A stretch of DNA of 64,000 nt, from the NCBI GenBank assembly GCA_964421595.1, contig CAYQXY010000007.1, positions 83,037 through 147,036 on the forward strand. The letters are read 5' to 3'. Below the pieces are notes generated by a model, which did no database searches, was not told where the DNA came from, and saw nothing but the letters and a program-made list of their open reading frames with translations. This document shows positions 44,943 to 53,349 of this stretch, one piece after another (the stretch's first letter is position 1; each line of letters opens with the position of its first letter). Position numbers and translations under genes: made by a program. The DNA is from PXAP01 sp964421595 (lineage in GTDB: Bacteria; Bacteroidota; Bacteroidia; Bacteroidales; PUMT01).

Positions 44943-45860
44943 ATGTATGAACTAATGAACAGAATCAGATATTTTGGCTTGTTACTCTTGTTTTTGATGG
45001 GCTTTTCAGCCATAAGTAATGCGCAACCTGCAATTACTGCCACCAGAACCGGATCAAAAATTGATGTTTTTATCAACAACAGTTTATTTACCAGCTACAT
45101 TTTTTCCCAGGAGGAAAAGTATCCCTTCTTTTACCCCGTCAACGGACCTTCCAATGCGGGTGTGACCTCTATGCGTAACGCCAATTATCCTCACCACAGT
45201 TCACTTTTCTTTGGCTGTGACCATGTAAATGGAGGCAATTACTGGCAGGAGGGACTCGAACGCGGACAAATTATTTCATTGAGAGCCGATATTCTAGAGC
45301 AAGGAGGCCATGAGGTTGTGATAGAGAATGAATGCATCTGGACCAGGCCCGGGGCAAAATCACCTGTAAAAGATATCCGCAGAATAACTTTTTCCGCACC
45401 TTCAGAAGATATATACCAGATAGATTTTGATATCCGGATGGAGATGCTTGAAAACGTAACAATAGCGCGCACCAACCATTCACTTTTCAGCGGAAGAATG
45501 GATCCTGATCTTGCAGTAATTAACGGAGGTATTATGATTAACGCAGAAGGCGATACCGGTGAGGAGGGTACCTTCGGCAAACCCTCTCCATGGATAGATT
45601 ATTACGGAAAACGAATGGGTAAATATGAAGGAATGGCAATCATGCAACATCCCTCTAATCTATGGTACCCTGCACCCTGGTTTACCCGTAACTATGGTTT
45701 CTTCTCACCAACACCCATGTACTGGCCGGAAGATCCGGAAATAGGGACAGTTCTTAAAAAAGGTGAAACGGTTAACCTTCGCTACCGGGTACTGGTTCAT
45801 TCAGGAGATCACAAAGAAGCGCGTATTGCAGAACAGTTTGAAATATATAAATCGGAATAA
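44943..45860 (+). CDS. DUF6807 (PmoA-like) family protein, exported, copy 2
   Basis: 305 residues from ATG 44943, or 301 from ATG 44955; both give a signal peptide ending SNAQ. The domain matches copy 1 in plan but is shorter: YPFFYPVNGPSNAGVTSMRNANYPHHSSLFFGCDHVNGGNYWQEG near residues 60-104, then PSPWIDYYGKRMGKYEGMAIMQHPSN and a C-terminal GETVNLRYRVLVHSGDH. The paired histidines of YPHHSS fall where copy 1 has HYHHYG. The gene starts 12 bases after copy 1 and ends 23 bases before the oxidoreductase, so one operon is likely. The sequence identity between the two copies is low, so they are probably functionally distinct members, not a recent duplication. Confidence 0.85.
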   Translation: MYELMNRIRYFGLLLLFLMGFSAISNAQPAITATRTGSKIDVFINNSLFTSYIFSQEEKYPFFYPVNGPSNAGVTSMRNANYPHHSSLFFGCDHVNGGNYWQEGLERGQIISLRADILEQGGHEVVIENECIWTRPGAKSPVKDIRRITFSAPSEDIYQIDFDIRMEMLENVTIARTNHSLFSGRMDPDLAVINGGIMINAEGDTGEEGTFGKPSPWIDYYGKRMGKYEGMAIMQHPSNLWYPAPWFTRNYGFFSPTPMYWPEDPEIGTVLKKGETVNLRYRVLVHSGDHKEARIAEQFEIYKSE

Positions 45861-45883
45861 TATATAATCAAAAAACTAACCTA

Positions 45884-47257
45884 ATGAAACGAAGAGTATT
45901 TTTAAAAAACACTGCTGCTACAGCTGCCGGAGCAATCATAATGCCCACAATTGTTCCCTCTTCAGTATTTGGCCAGGACGCACCAAGCAACAAAATAAAT
46001 ATTGGCCAGATAGGATGCGGGCGAATGGGACGCGGTGATGTTAGTGGAACTATCAGGTTTGACAGGGCGCGTTTTATTGCTGTATGTGATGTTGACAGCA
46101 AAAGGATGGCCGATGGCAAAAAAATGATAGAAGATTTCTACACTAAAAAAACCGGAAGTACCGGGTATGTTGATGTGAAAATGTATGAAGATTATAAGGA
46201 GATGCTGCTGAATAAAGATATTGACGCAGTAATTATAAGTACTCCCGATCACTGGCATGAGCAGCCGGCCATGGAGGCTGCACTTGCAGGGAAGGATATC
46301 TATCTGCAAAAACCAAACTCACTTACTGTTGCTGCAGGGCGCCAGATGAGTGACGTCGTTCAGAGGCAGGGAGTTATTCTTCAGGTTGGTACACAGCAAC
46401 GTTCCTCGGAGCAGTTTCGTGTTGCTGCGGAACTTGTCAGGAACGGCCGCATAGGCAAACTTCATACTGTTAAAGTAGGCCTTCCCGGCGATCCATCCGG
46501 TCCTGATGCTCCGGAGATGCCAGTTCCCCCAAATCTGAATTTTGATATGTGGCTTGGATCTACTCCGGTAGTTCCCTATACAGAAATAGGAGTTCATCCT
46601 CAGAATGACTATGGACGCCCCGGATGGCTGAGACTTGAAAACTACGGAGCAGGCATGATAACAGGATGGGGTCAGCACCATTTCGATTCGGCTGCATGGG
46701 GAATGGATACTGAATATAGCGGACCGGTGTCTGTTGAGGCATTGGCTGAATTTCCCAGATCGGGGCTTTGGAATGTTCACGGTGACTTTATGGTTAAGGC
46801 CGAATATGAAAACGGTATCCATATGTTTACCAGTGGTGGATTTCCCAATGGCATACGCTACGAGGGAACTGATGGTTGGATATTTGTGTCGCGCGGCAGC
46901 TACAGAGCCACGGCAAGTGATCCTGTAGCCATTGATGCCAGCCGCAGGGCGCTTGATGCAAGTGATCCCGAAATTCTTAAATCGGTAATCGGTCCTGATG
47001 AAATAAACCTGTACCGCAGCAACGACCATTATGGTGACTGGCTTGACAGCATAGTCAGCCGGACGCAACCAATTTGCCCCGTAGAGATTGGACACCGTTC
47101 ATGCACTGTTTGCCTCATTAGCCACATAGCAATGAAAATTCCCGGAAAACTTGAATGGGACCCAAGAGCTGAAAGATTCAGGAATAATGATGCGGCCAAC
47201 GCTATGCTAAGCAGGCCTCAGCGTTATCCTTACGGAACAAACTATGTGAAAATTTAA
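45884..47257 (+). CDS. Secreted Gfo/Idh/MocA family oxidoreductase of the DUF6807 operon
   Basis: 457 residues. Leader KRRVFLKNTAATAAGA is of twin-arginine type and ends near VFGQD; no lipobox. Rossmann motif GQIGCGRMGRGD near residues 43-54, LQKPNSLT at the EKP position (Lys kept, Glu replaced by Gln), and GWGQHHFDSAAWGMD near 264-278, with His and Asp at the expected active-site region. It belongs to a different branch from the three closely related paralogues elsewhere in the window. Role: NAD(P)-dependent oxidoreduction of a sugar in the periplasm. It is the third gene of the DUF6807 operon, which suggests that its substrate or product is handled by the DUF6807 proteins. Confidence 0.9.
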   Translation: MKRRVFLKNTAATAAGAIIMPTIVPSSVFGQDAPSNKINIGQIGCGRMGRGDVSGTIRFDRARFIAVCDVDSKRMADGKKMIEDFYTKKTGSTGYVDVKMYEDYKEMLLNKDIDAVIISTPDHWHEQPAMEAALAGKDIYLQKPNSLTVAAGRQMSDVVQRQGVILQVGTQQRSSEQFRVAAELVRNGRIGKLHTVKVGLPGDPSGPDAPEMPVPPNLNFDMWLGSTPVVPYTEIGVHPQNDYGRPGWLRLENYGAGMITGWGQHHFDSAAWGMDTEYSGPVSVEALAEFPRSGLWNVHGDFMVKAEYENGIHMFTSGGFPNGIRYEGTDGWIFVSRGSYRATASDPVAIDASRRALDASDPEILKSVIGPDEINLYRSNDHYGDWLDSIVSRTQPICPVEIGHRSCTVCLISHIAMKIPGKLEWDPRAERFRNNDAANAMLSRPQRYPYGTNYVKI

Positions 47258-47318
47258 GCCTGGACTTAGTACATCTTTGAGAAAAGCTATTTATCCGTTC
47301 TTTGCTTAACTTAAAAAC

Positions 47319-47345
47319 CCACCGTCTTTGACGGTGGTAATTTTC
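47319..47345. terminator. Hairpin after the DUF6807 operon
   Basis: CCACCGTC and GACGGTGG form an eight-base stem with a three-base loop, flanked by AAAAAC on the left and TAATTTTC on the right. It fits a terminator for the rightward operon. Similar hairpins also occur at ends of IS200/IS605-like elements, but no transposase is present. Confidence 0.65.
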
Positions 47346-47524
47346 TCTCGGCTTTGCCTTCTGTTTTTCCATTAGGACAATCTGCGCTGGCAGTGGGTTG
47401 CCTGTTCGAAAAACAAGGCTATTCCTTCTGGCAAAGCAATCCACCTTCTAAGTTAATGCCATTTGGTTGGATTAAGCATTTAGTAGAAGCAATTTACCTA
47501 TATATTAACCTAACCTGAATCACT

Positions 47525-50443
47525 ATGCGAAAACTTTTATTTGTTTTAACGATGCTCATTGCATACACTAGTTATGGAATGGCACAAATTTCTGTTACAG
47601 GCACGGTAACCGGAGCAGACGGAGTCCCTGTGCCAGGTGTAACTGTTATTGTACAAGGGACTACGGTGGGTACCACCACCGGTGTAAATGGTCAGTATTC
47701 GATCAATGTTCCCGAAGGGTATGATGTTCTGGAATTTTCTTTTGTCGGGATGACTACCCAAAGAATTGCAATCGATGGCAGAACCTCCATTAATGTTACC
47801 ATGGTTGACGACTTCATTGCTCTTGAGGAGATTGTGGCAGTTGGTTACGGAGTGCAGCGTAGAGGAGACATAACCGGAGCCATATCGTCAGTATCTTCCC
47901 GGGACATTATGGAATTGCCTTCAATGGATGCAGGTTCTGTGCTCCAGGGAAGGGCCGCGGGAGTCATGGCACTTTCGGCGGGCACAAGGCCCGGACAGGG
48001 GGTTACTATCCGTATAAGGGGCCGCAGGTCTCTGACTGCTGATAACAATCCGCTATATGTTGTTGACGGAATACCATATGAGGGAAATATAAACGATATA
48101 AACACCCGTGATATCCAATCCATTGAAGTGTTAAAAGATGCTTCTGCAACTGCAATTTACGGTTCAAGGGGGGCAAACGGGGTGATTCTTATCAGCACCA
48201 ACCGGGGTGGTAATTTTCCCACAATAGTTTCATATAACGGGTACTATGGTATTTCTTCAGCCCTGGGCAGGCCCGATATGATGAACGGTGAGCAGTATGC
48301 AAGGATGAAGGAAGTGGGCGGCCGTGCGTTCACCGGCGCAGAGCTGGAAGCTATTCAGCGGGGTGTTTCGACCGACTGGGTGGATCTTACACTTGATAAC
48401 GGATATCAGCAAAGTCATCAGTTAAGTGTAACAGGTGGTGACTCAAGAACCGGTTTTTCTCTTTCGGCCAACATTTTCAATGATCAGGGGGTAGTAAAGA
48501 ATCAGGATTTTACAAGAAAAACCTTAAGACTGAACCTTGACCATAATGTCTCCGACAGAGTGAAGGTGGGTACTTCCACCCAGGTATCAGACCAATTGCA
48601 GAACTGGGGTTCAAACCCTTTTGGCCAGGCTGTTAATGCCTCCCCGCTTGCAGAACCTTATGACAGCGACGGAAACATGGTTTACCAGCCCGGAGCCGAT
48701 CCGCTTCGCTGGAATCCCCTGGCTGATCTTGTAAAAGGCGCATATGTTGATGAAAGAGAAAGGCTTCGGGTTTTTAGCAACCTCTTTGCGGAAGTTGATA
48801 TTTCCGATAATTTCAGTTACAGGATGAACTTTGGATCCGATTATCAGAGATACAACCGTGGTTTGTTCCAGGGTAGTTTATCCTCAGGAAGGCAGTATGC
48901 CAGTCCGCGAGCTTTAAAAGAGAACATTGAGAACTATACCTACACTTTTGAAAATATAGTGAATTACTCATTAGAACTTAACGAAAACCATCTTTTGCGG
49001 GCTACCGGATTGTTTAGTATTCAGGAGTCAAACATAGAAGAGGGTTTAATTGATGTTGAGGGCCTTCCTTACGAGCATCAGCTATTCCATAATCTCTCGA
49101 CAGCCGAAACCGTGCGTGAATTTAATTCCAATCTGGAAGAATGGGGCATTATGTCATTTATGGGCCGTATCAACTATGATATCATGGGTAAGTACCTGTT
49201 TACTTTCACCGGACGCTATGACGGTTCATCCAGACTGTCTGACGAAAATCGGTGGGGATTCTTCCCTTCAGCTGCCTTCCTGTGGCGTGTCAGCAGCGAA
49301 GAGTTTATGGCCAACCAGAATATATTTTCTGATTTGAGGTTCCGTGCCAGTTATGGTGTTACCGGTAACACAGGAATCGATCCTTATCAAACAAGAGGGG
49401 GATTAAACAGGAGTGTTTACAGTTTCGGAGGGTCATCAGCATTTGGTTACCGTCCCGGATCAATTGCCAATCCTGAACTTAGATGGGAATCCTCTGCAAC
49501 ATATAATGTTGGATTGGATTTTGGTATAGGCACAAACATAGCCGGTAGTTTCGAAGTCTATCAGACCAATACCACTGATCTTCTTCTTGAAAGAATGATC
49601 CCCATAACTTCCGGATTTAATTCTGTTATGGAGAACGTAGGAGAAACGCAGAACAGGGGATGGGAGCTGAATCTTTCAGGAAGGGTATTGACAACTGCAG
49701 ACTTTTCATGGGACGCGAATATCAATTTCTTTGGTAACAGGGAAAAGATTATCGACCTGTACGGAGATAAACAAGATGATATTGGTAACCAGTGGTTTAT
49801 AGGCGAGCCTTTAACAGTTTATTACGATTATGAAAAGATGGGCATCTGGCAACTTGGCGAAGAGGCAGATGCTGCATCTTACCAGATGACGCCCGGAACT
49901 ATTAAAATCAGGGATGTTAATGGAGATGGCATTATCAACCAGGATGACAGGGTGATACTTGGTACCAATATGCCTTTTGCAACTGTAGGACTGGGATCAC
50001 GAATGACTTTCCGGAATTTCGATTTTTCATTTTTCCTGATCAGTATCTTTGGACACACAATCTACAATAATTACGAGGTAGGCCTGTCGACATTGCAGGG
50101 AAGGTACAATAACCTGAACGTGGACTACTGGACGCCTGATAATCCGACTAATGACCATCCGATTCCTGACGGATCAAGAGAATCGCCTCTGTACAATTCT
50201 TCCAGAGGCTACCAGAAGGGTGACTTTCTGAAAGTAAGGAACATGCAGCTTGGTTATACCCTGCCGCAAAGTGTACTGTCAAGACTTGGGGCACGTTCTA
50301 TGAAAGTTTATGTGAATGCTGATACTCCTTTTATTTTCTCACATCTTGCCAATAATCTTGATCCGGAGATATATGGCGGAACGGTATCAAGCGAATCACC
50401 AAGTACCCGTATGTATTCACTTGGGGTAAATATTGATTTTTAG
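47525..50443 (+). CDS. SusC/RagA-family TonB-linked outer-membrane transporter (pair 2)
   Basis: 972 residues. Signal peptide ends near GMAQ (residue 21). Carboxypeptidase-regulatory-like domain (ISVTGTVTGADGVPVPGVTV onward to about 100), plug opening EEIVAVGYGVQRRGDITGAIS near 110 and YGSRGANGVILIST near 218, then the barrel ending in SLGVNIDF. It is somewhat shorter than the other two. It imports glycan fragments with its SusD partner, whose start lies about 20 bases downstream. It follows the DUF6807-oxidoreductase operon on the same strand, so that operon's products may serve this transporter's substrate; a hairpin lies between them. Confidence 0.95.
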   Translation: MRKLLFVLTMLIAYTSYGMAQISVTGTVTGADGVPVPGVTVIVQGTTVGTTTGVNGQYSINVPEGYDVLEFSFVGMTTQRIAIDGRTSINVTMVDDFIALEEIVAVGYGVQRRGDITGAISSVSSRDIMELPSMDAGSVLQGRAAGVMALSAGTRPGQGVTIRIRGRRSLTADNNPLYVVDGIPYEGNINDINTRDIQSIEVLKDASATAIYGSRGANGVILISTNRGGNFPTIVSYNGYYGISSALGRPDMMNGEQYARMKEVGGRAFTGAELEAIQRGVSTDWVDLTLDNGYQQSHQLSVTGGDSRTGFSLSANIFNDQGVVKNQDFTRKTLRLNLDHNVSDRVKVGTSTQVSDQLQNWGSNPFGQAVNASPLAEPYDSDGNMVYQPGADPLRWNPLADLVKGAYVDERERLRVFSNLFAEVDISDNFSYRMNFGSDYQRYNRGLFQGSLSSGRQYASPRALKENIENYTYTFENIVNYSLELNENHLLRATGLFSIQESNIEEGLIDVEGLPYEHQLFHNLSTAETVREFNSNLEEWGIMSFMGRINYDIMGKYLFTFTGRYDGSSRLSDENRWGFFPSAAFLWRVSSEEFMANQNIFSDLRFRASYGVTGNTGIDPYQTRGGLNRSVYSFGGSSAFGYRPGSIANPELRWESSATYNVGLDFGIGTNIAGSFEVYQTNTTDLLLERMIPITSGFNSVMENVGETQNRGWELNLSGRVLTTADFSWDANINFFGNREKIIDLYGDKQDDIGNQWFIGEPLTVYYDYEKMGIWQLGEEADAASYQMTPGTIKIRDVNGDGIINQDDRVILGTNMPFATVGLGSRMTFRNFDFSFFLISIFGHTIYNNYEVGLSTLQGRYNNLNVDYWTPDNPTNDHPIPDGSRESPLYNSSRGYQKGDFLKVRNMQLGYTLPQSVLSRLGARSMKVYVNADTPFIFSHLANNLDPEIYGGTVSSESPSTRMYSLGVNIDF

Positions 50444-50464
50444 AACATTAAAAAAGTGAAAAAG

Positions 50465-52123
50465 ATGAAAAATATAAAATATTTTATCATAATTCTCATC
50501 GCATCGTCACTGACAATATTTTCCTGCCAGGATGTTCTTGATGAGGTCGTTGTCTCAGGTGTTACAAGTGAATATCTTAATACTCCCGAGGGATTTAAGG
50601 CTGGTGTTAATGCATCATATGAAAGATTGAAGAGTTATTATGGCAATAGTGAACATGGCCATAACCTTACGGTATTTGGTACTGATGAATTTACCAACGG
50701 AGGACATGGGGGTTTCCATTATATGAATAAGTATGAGGCCGGGTTAAATGCTGAGTCCTCTCCTTTCTGGCATTTATGGCAGAATTTTTACCTTGGCATA
50801 AATGCATGTAATGCTGTAATTACCCGTGCAGAAGAATCTGATATGACACCGGAGCAAAAAAACCCGGGACTGGGAGAGGTACGTTTTTTGAGGGCTCATT
50901 ACTATTTCATATTGGTTCAGCATTTTGGACCTGTTCATTTAACACTTGAGGAGACTGTTGGTGTTGAGACAGAAGCCAACCGCACATCTGAAGATGTCAT
51001 CTACAATGCTATAATCGACGATCTGGAATTTGCCATTGCCAATTTACCGGTTACCCAGGGTGAGTTTGGCCGTATCACGAGGCCCACAGCCGAAAATATG
51101 CTGTCTGAGGTTTTACTGACAAGGGGCTATACTGATTTTGCCGAAAGTAATGACTTCAGCAGGGCTGCCGACCTGGCAGCAGGTGTAATTGATAATTACA
51201 ACTTCGTACTTTTTGATGACCTTACAGAAGTATGGAACCATGACAATGAACAAAATGCGGAAATTATCTGGTCTGTTCAGTATAGTGAAGACCCGCTGCT
51301 GTGGCCTGGAAACAATTCGCATCTCTATTTCAGGCCCTGGTATGAAGTCTACAACGACGGACTGAATCGTGCGCTTGGCCATGGTTATGGCCGGCCATGG
51401 ATAAGGGTTAATCCGACTCCCTGGCTTCTTGAAAACTTCAGGCCTCTTGATGTTGATTCCAGGTTTGAGAAAAACTTCCAGTCCGTCTGGTATTTCAATT
51501 CAACCAACAATATTCCCGCAGGTGCTTCAGTTGGTGATACTGCAATCTGGGTGACAGACAAGTACCTGACACAGGCTGATGTTGATGCAATAAAGGCCCG
51601 TCTGCCGGGAGTAAATTTATTTACATGGCATCATGACAATATGGATGATCCATGGTACAGGGAGAGAAACATTTTTCCCAACCCGTGGAAATTTGATGAC
51701 AATAAACGCCCATCGGTCAATGAAGCAAATGGATCGCGCGATTTTATCGTTTATAAGCTTTCCAAGACCTACCTGGTTGTAGCTGAAGCGATGTATATGA
51801 GAGATGGCAATGGTACTGCTGCTGTTGAGTATATCAATACATTGAGGAGAAGAGCTGCTCATCCGGGAATGGAGAGTGAAATGGAGATCACAGCTGCTGA
51901 AGTGGATCTGGATTTTATTCTTGATGAGAGATCAAGGGAGCTGTTTGGCGAATATTCCAGATGGATTGACCTTAAAAGAACCGGCAAGCTTATAGAACGG
52001 GTGCAGAAATACAATCCGGATGAAGGGGCTGACAATATTCGCGACATGCATGTCCTGAGACCGATCCCTGCCAATCAGCTTATAAGGACTTCAAATGATT
52101 ACGGTCAAAACCCGGGATATTAA
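50465..52123 (+). CDS. SusD/RagB-family nutrient-binding lipoprotein (pair 2)
   Basis: About 552 residues from ATG 50465; a GTG three codons upstream is also open. Signal ends LTIFSC, with lipidated Cys near 21. SusD features: VRFLRAHYYFILVQHFGPVHLTLEE near residue 140, the YKLSKTYLVVAEAMYMRDG segment near 430, and DERSRELFGEYSRWIDLKRTG near 488, ending RTSNDYGQNPGY. It binds the glycan on the cell surface above SusC 2. It starts 21 bases after SusC 2 and is followed by a hairpin terminator. Confidence 0.95.
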   Translation: MKNIKYFIIILIASSLTIFSCQDVLDEVVVSGVTSEYLNTPEGFKAGVNASYERLKSYYGNSEHGHNLTVFGTDEFTNGGHGGFHYMNKYEAGLNAESSPFWHLWQNFYLGINACNAVITRAEESDMTPEQKNPGLGEVRFLRAHYYFILVQHFGPVHLTLEETVGVETEANRTSEDVIYNAIIDDLEFAIANLPVTQGEFGRITRPTAENMLSEVLLTRGYTDFAESNDFSRAADLAAGVIDNYNFVLFDDLTEVWNHDNEQNAEIIWSVQYSEDPLLWPGNNSHLYFRPWYEVYNDGLNRALGHGYGRPWIRVNPTPWLLENFRPLDVDSRFEKNFQSVWYFNSTNNIPAGASVGDTAIWVTDKYLTQADVDAIKARLPGVNLFTWHHDNMDDPWYRERNIFPNPWKFDDNKRPSVNEANGSRDFIVYKLSKTYLVVAEAMYMRDGNGTAAVEYINTLRRRAAHPGMESEMEITAAEVDLDFILDERSRELFGEYSRWIDLKRTGKLIERVQKYNPDEGADNIRDMHVLRPIPANQLIRTSNDYGQNPGY

Positions 52124-52179
52124 AAGTTACTATGATTTAAGGTAGTTGGTTTTCATGTTTTAGAACAGGGTTTTTTTAG

Positions 52180-52216
52180 GTAAAAGCGCTATCTTTTGAT
52201 TGCGCTTTTACTTATT
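52180..52216 (+). terminator. Terminator after SusCD pair 2
   Basis: GTAAAAGCGC and GCGCTTTTAC form a ten-base stem with a 12-base loop, followed by TTATTT. It lies 56 bases after the SusD stop codon. Confidence 0.8.
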
Positions 52217-52699
52217 TAATGCCCTGCCTAATCAATTTTAGAGAATGCTGTTATGCCAGACCTCAAAATATACAGAACATTATATTCTGATTTAAGCAGT
52301 TAATTGGCAGGGAGTTGCCCTGTGAGTCGGTTCGTTATGGCAAGGAAAACGGTTCCATGTCATTTTAATTGTTCTGAAAAATGACCACGATGGAGTTAAA
52401 CCTTCCTTCATTAATTCAGTCATAGTAGGTAACCGGAATAAGGTAATTTGTCCGGGTCACTGGATGTGAAGCAGTGTAGTGGAATTCCGGAGGCATATCA
52501 AATCTGAGCAAAGAATTCAGAATTTAAATGAACTGAATGCTGAAATATATTTACAGGTTAAGTTGTGTGAATCTGTCGGCACAACAATTGAAACCCGGCA
52601 TTTTAAAACAGGAATAACGGACTTAATTATTTTTTAATGAATTGTTAAGATATAGAATTTTATTTCTCACAGGTTAGGTTTTTTTATTAGGTTGATTGA

Positions 52700-52747
52700 G
52701 TCTCCGTCTCACGAAGGTTTTGGTAGTTCCTTCTTTTGGGCGGGGAC
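52700..52747 (+). ncRNA. Hairpin with conserved loop, copy 2
   Basis: GTCTCCGTC (52700-52708) pairs with GGCGGGGAC (52739-52747), using three G-T pairs. The interior contains CGAAGGTT, TT, GGTAGTTCCT and an inner GAAGG/CCTTC stem. The interior nearly repeats that of the hairpin at 26981-27023 while the arms differ but still pair, which indicates selection for structure. No gene lies directly upstream, so a simple terminator role is less obvious here. Confidence 0.5.
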
Positions 52748-53012
52748 TTTCTCATTTCTGCCTGTTTAAATCCTGTGCTGGATTTCCCAAAAATATTTGG
52801 TGTAAAACAGCATTAAAGTTCAATAGATTACAGTAATACCTTGCCAGTGGTATTCATTCCCGGCTGGGTTAACACTTACCCGGTAACAGACAGCTAAGCT
52901 CAATCCCCACTTATTTCAAATGTCCGTCAATTGAAAATAATGCCTGCAATAACAAAATTACATTCTAAGCATTAATTAACCCCGATTTAATATTCAGTTA
53001 AAAACTGTATAG

Positions 53013-53020
53013 TACGTTTG
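53013..53020 (+). promoter_or_regulatory. Possible -7 box upstream of SusC 3 or of a small RNA
   Basis: TACGTTTG matches TAnnTTTG. No good -33 TTG. Transcription would run toward the hairpin at 53128 and the SusC 3 gene. Confidence 0.25.
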
Positions 53021-53127
53021 CACTATTGGTATCCGGAACACCATATTACAATGCAGTGGGTTTAAGAAAGGTTTAAAAGATTCAAAAATTAATTAGGATG
53101 TATTGATTTATTCCAAATATAAAGTAA

Positions 53128-53177
53128 TCTGAAAAAAGGCGGCTCTGCCTTATAGCCAAAGGTTTTTCCAGAATTTT
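53128..53177 (+). terminator. Terminator-like hairpin upstream of SusC 3
   Basis: TCTGAAAAA pairs with TTTTTCCAGA (one bulged C) around an inner GGCT/AGCC stem and is followed by ATTTTA. No gene ends upstream within 900 bases, so it may end a small RNA or act as an attenuator in the SusC 3 leader. Confidence 0.5.
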
Positions 53178-53349
53178 ACAAGCATTACTACTGTCGTGTA
53201 ATTACCAGTATTTATGAATTTACTGGTCATACAATGTATGATCATTCAAAGACTCATGCTCATGAAGATAGATTTATGATTGGTCACCTCCATTGCATTA
53301 TTAAAACTTTTTACTACGGCTATATTGTTTTTTTAACCCGAAAAATTAA

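Larger units (their letters stand above)
52124..53349. other. 1.2-kb intergenic region between SusCD pairs 2 and 3
   Basis: 1226 bases with no credible protein gene on either strand. It holds a terminator (52180-52216), the conserved-loop hairpin copy 2 (52700-52747), a possible -7 box (53013-53020) and a terminator-like hairpin (53128-53177). The last two flank about 110 bases, which could be a small RNA, or the region could be a long susC leader. Confidence 0.6.

Noticed and set aside
46319..47095. 258-codon open frame on the minus strand
   Set aside because: It is antisense within the Gfo/Idh/MocA gene of the DUF6807 operon and has no family signature.
47202..47444. 80-codon open frame on the minus strand with a basic C-terminal half, next to a hairpin; considered as an IS200/IS605 remnant
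   Set aside because: No transposase motif is seen, and the hairpin is explained as a terminator of the upstream operon.
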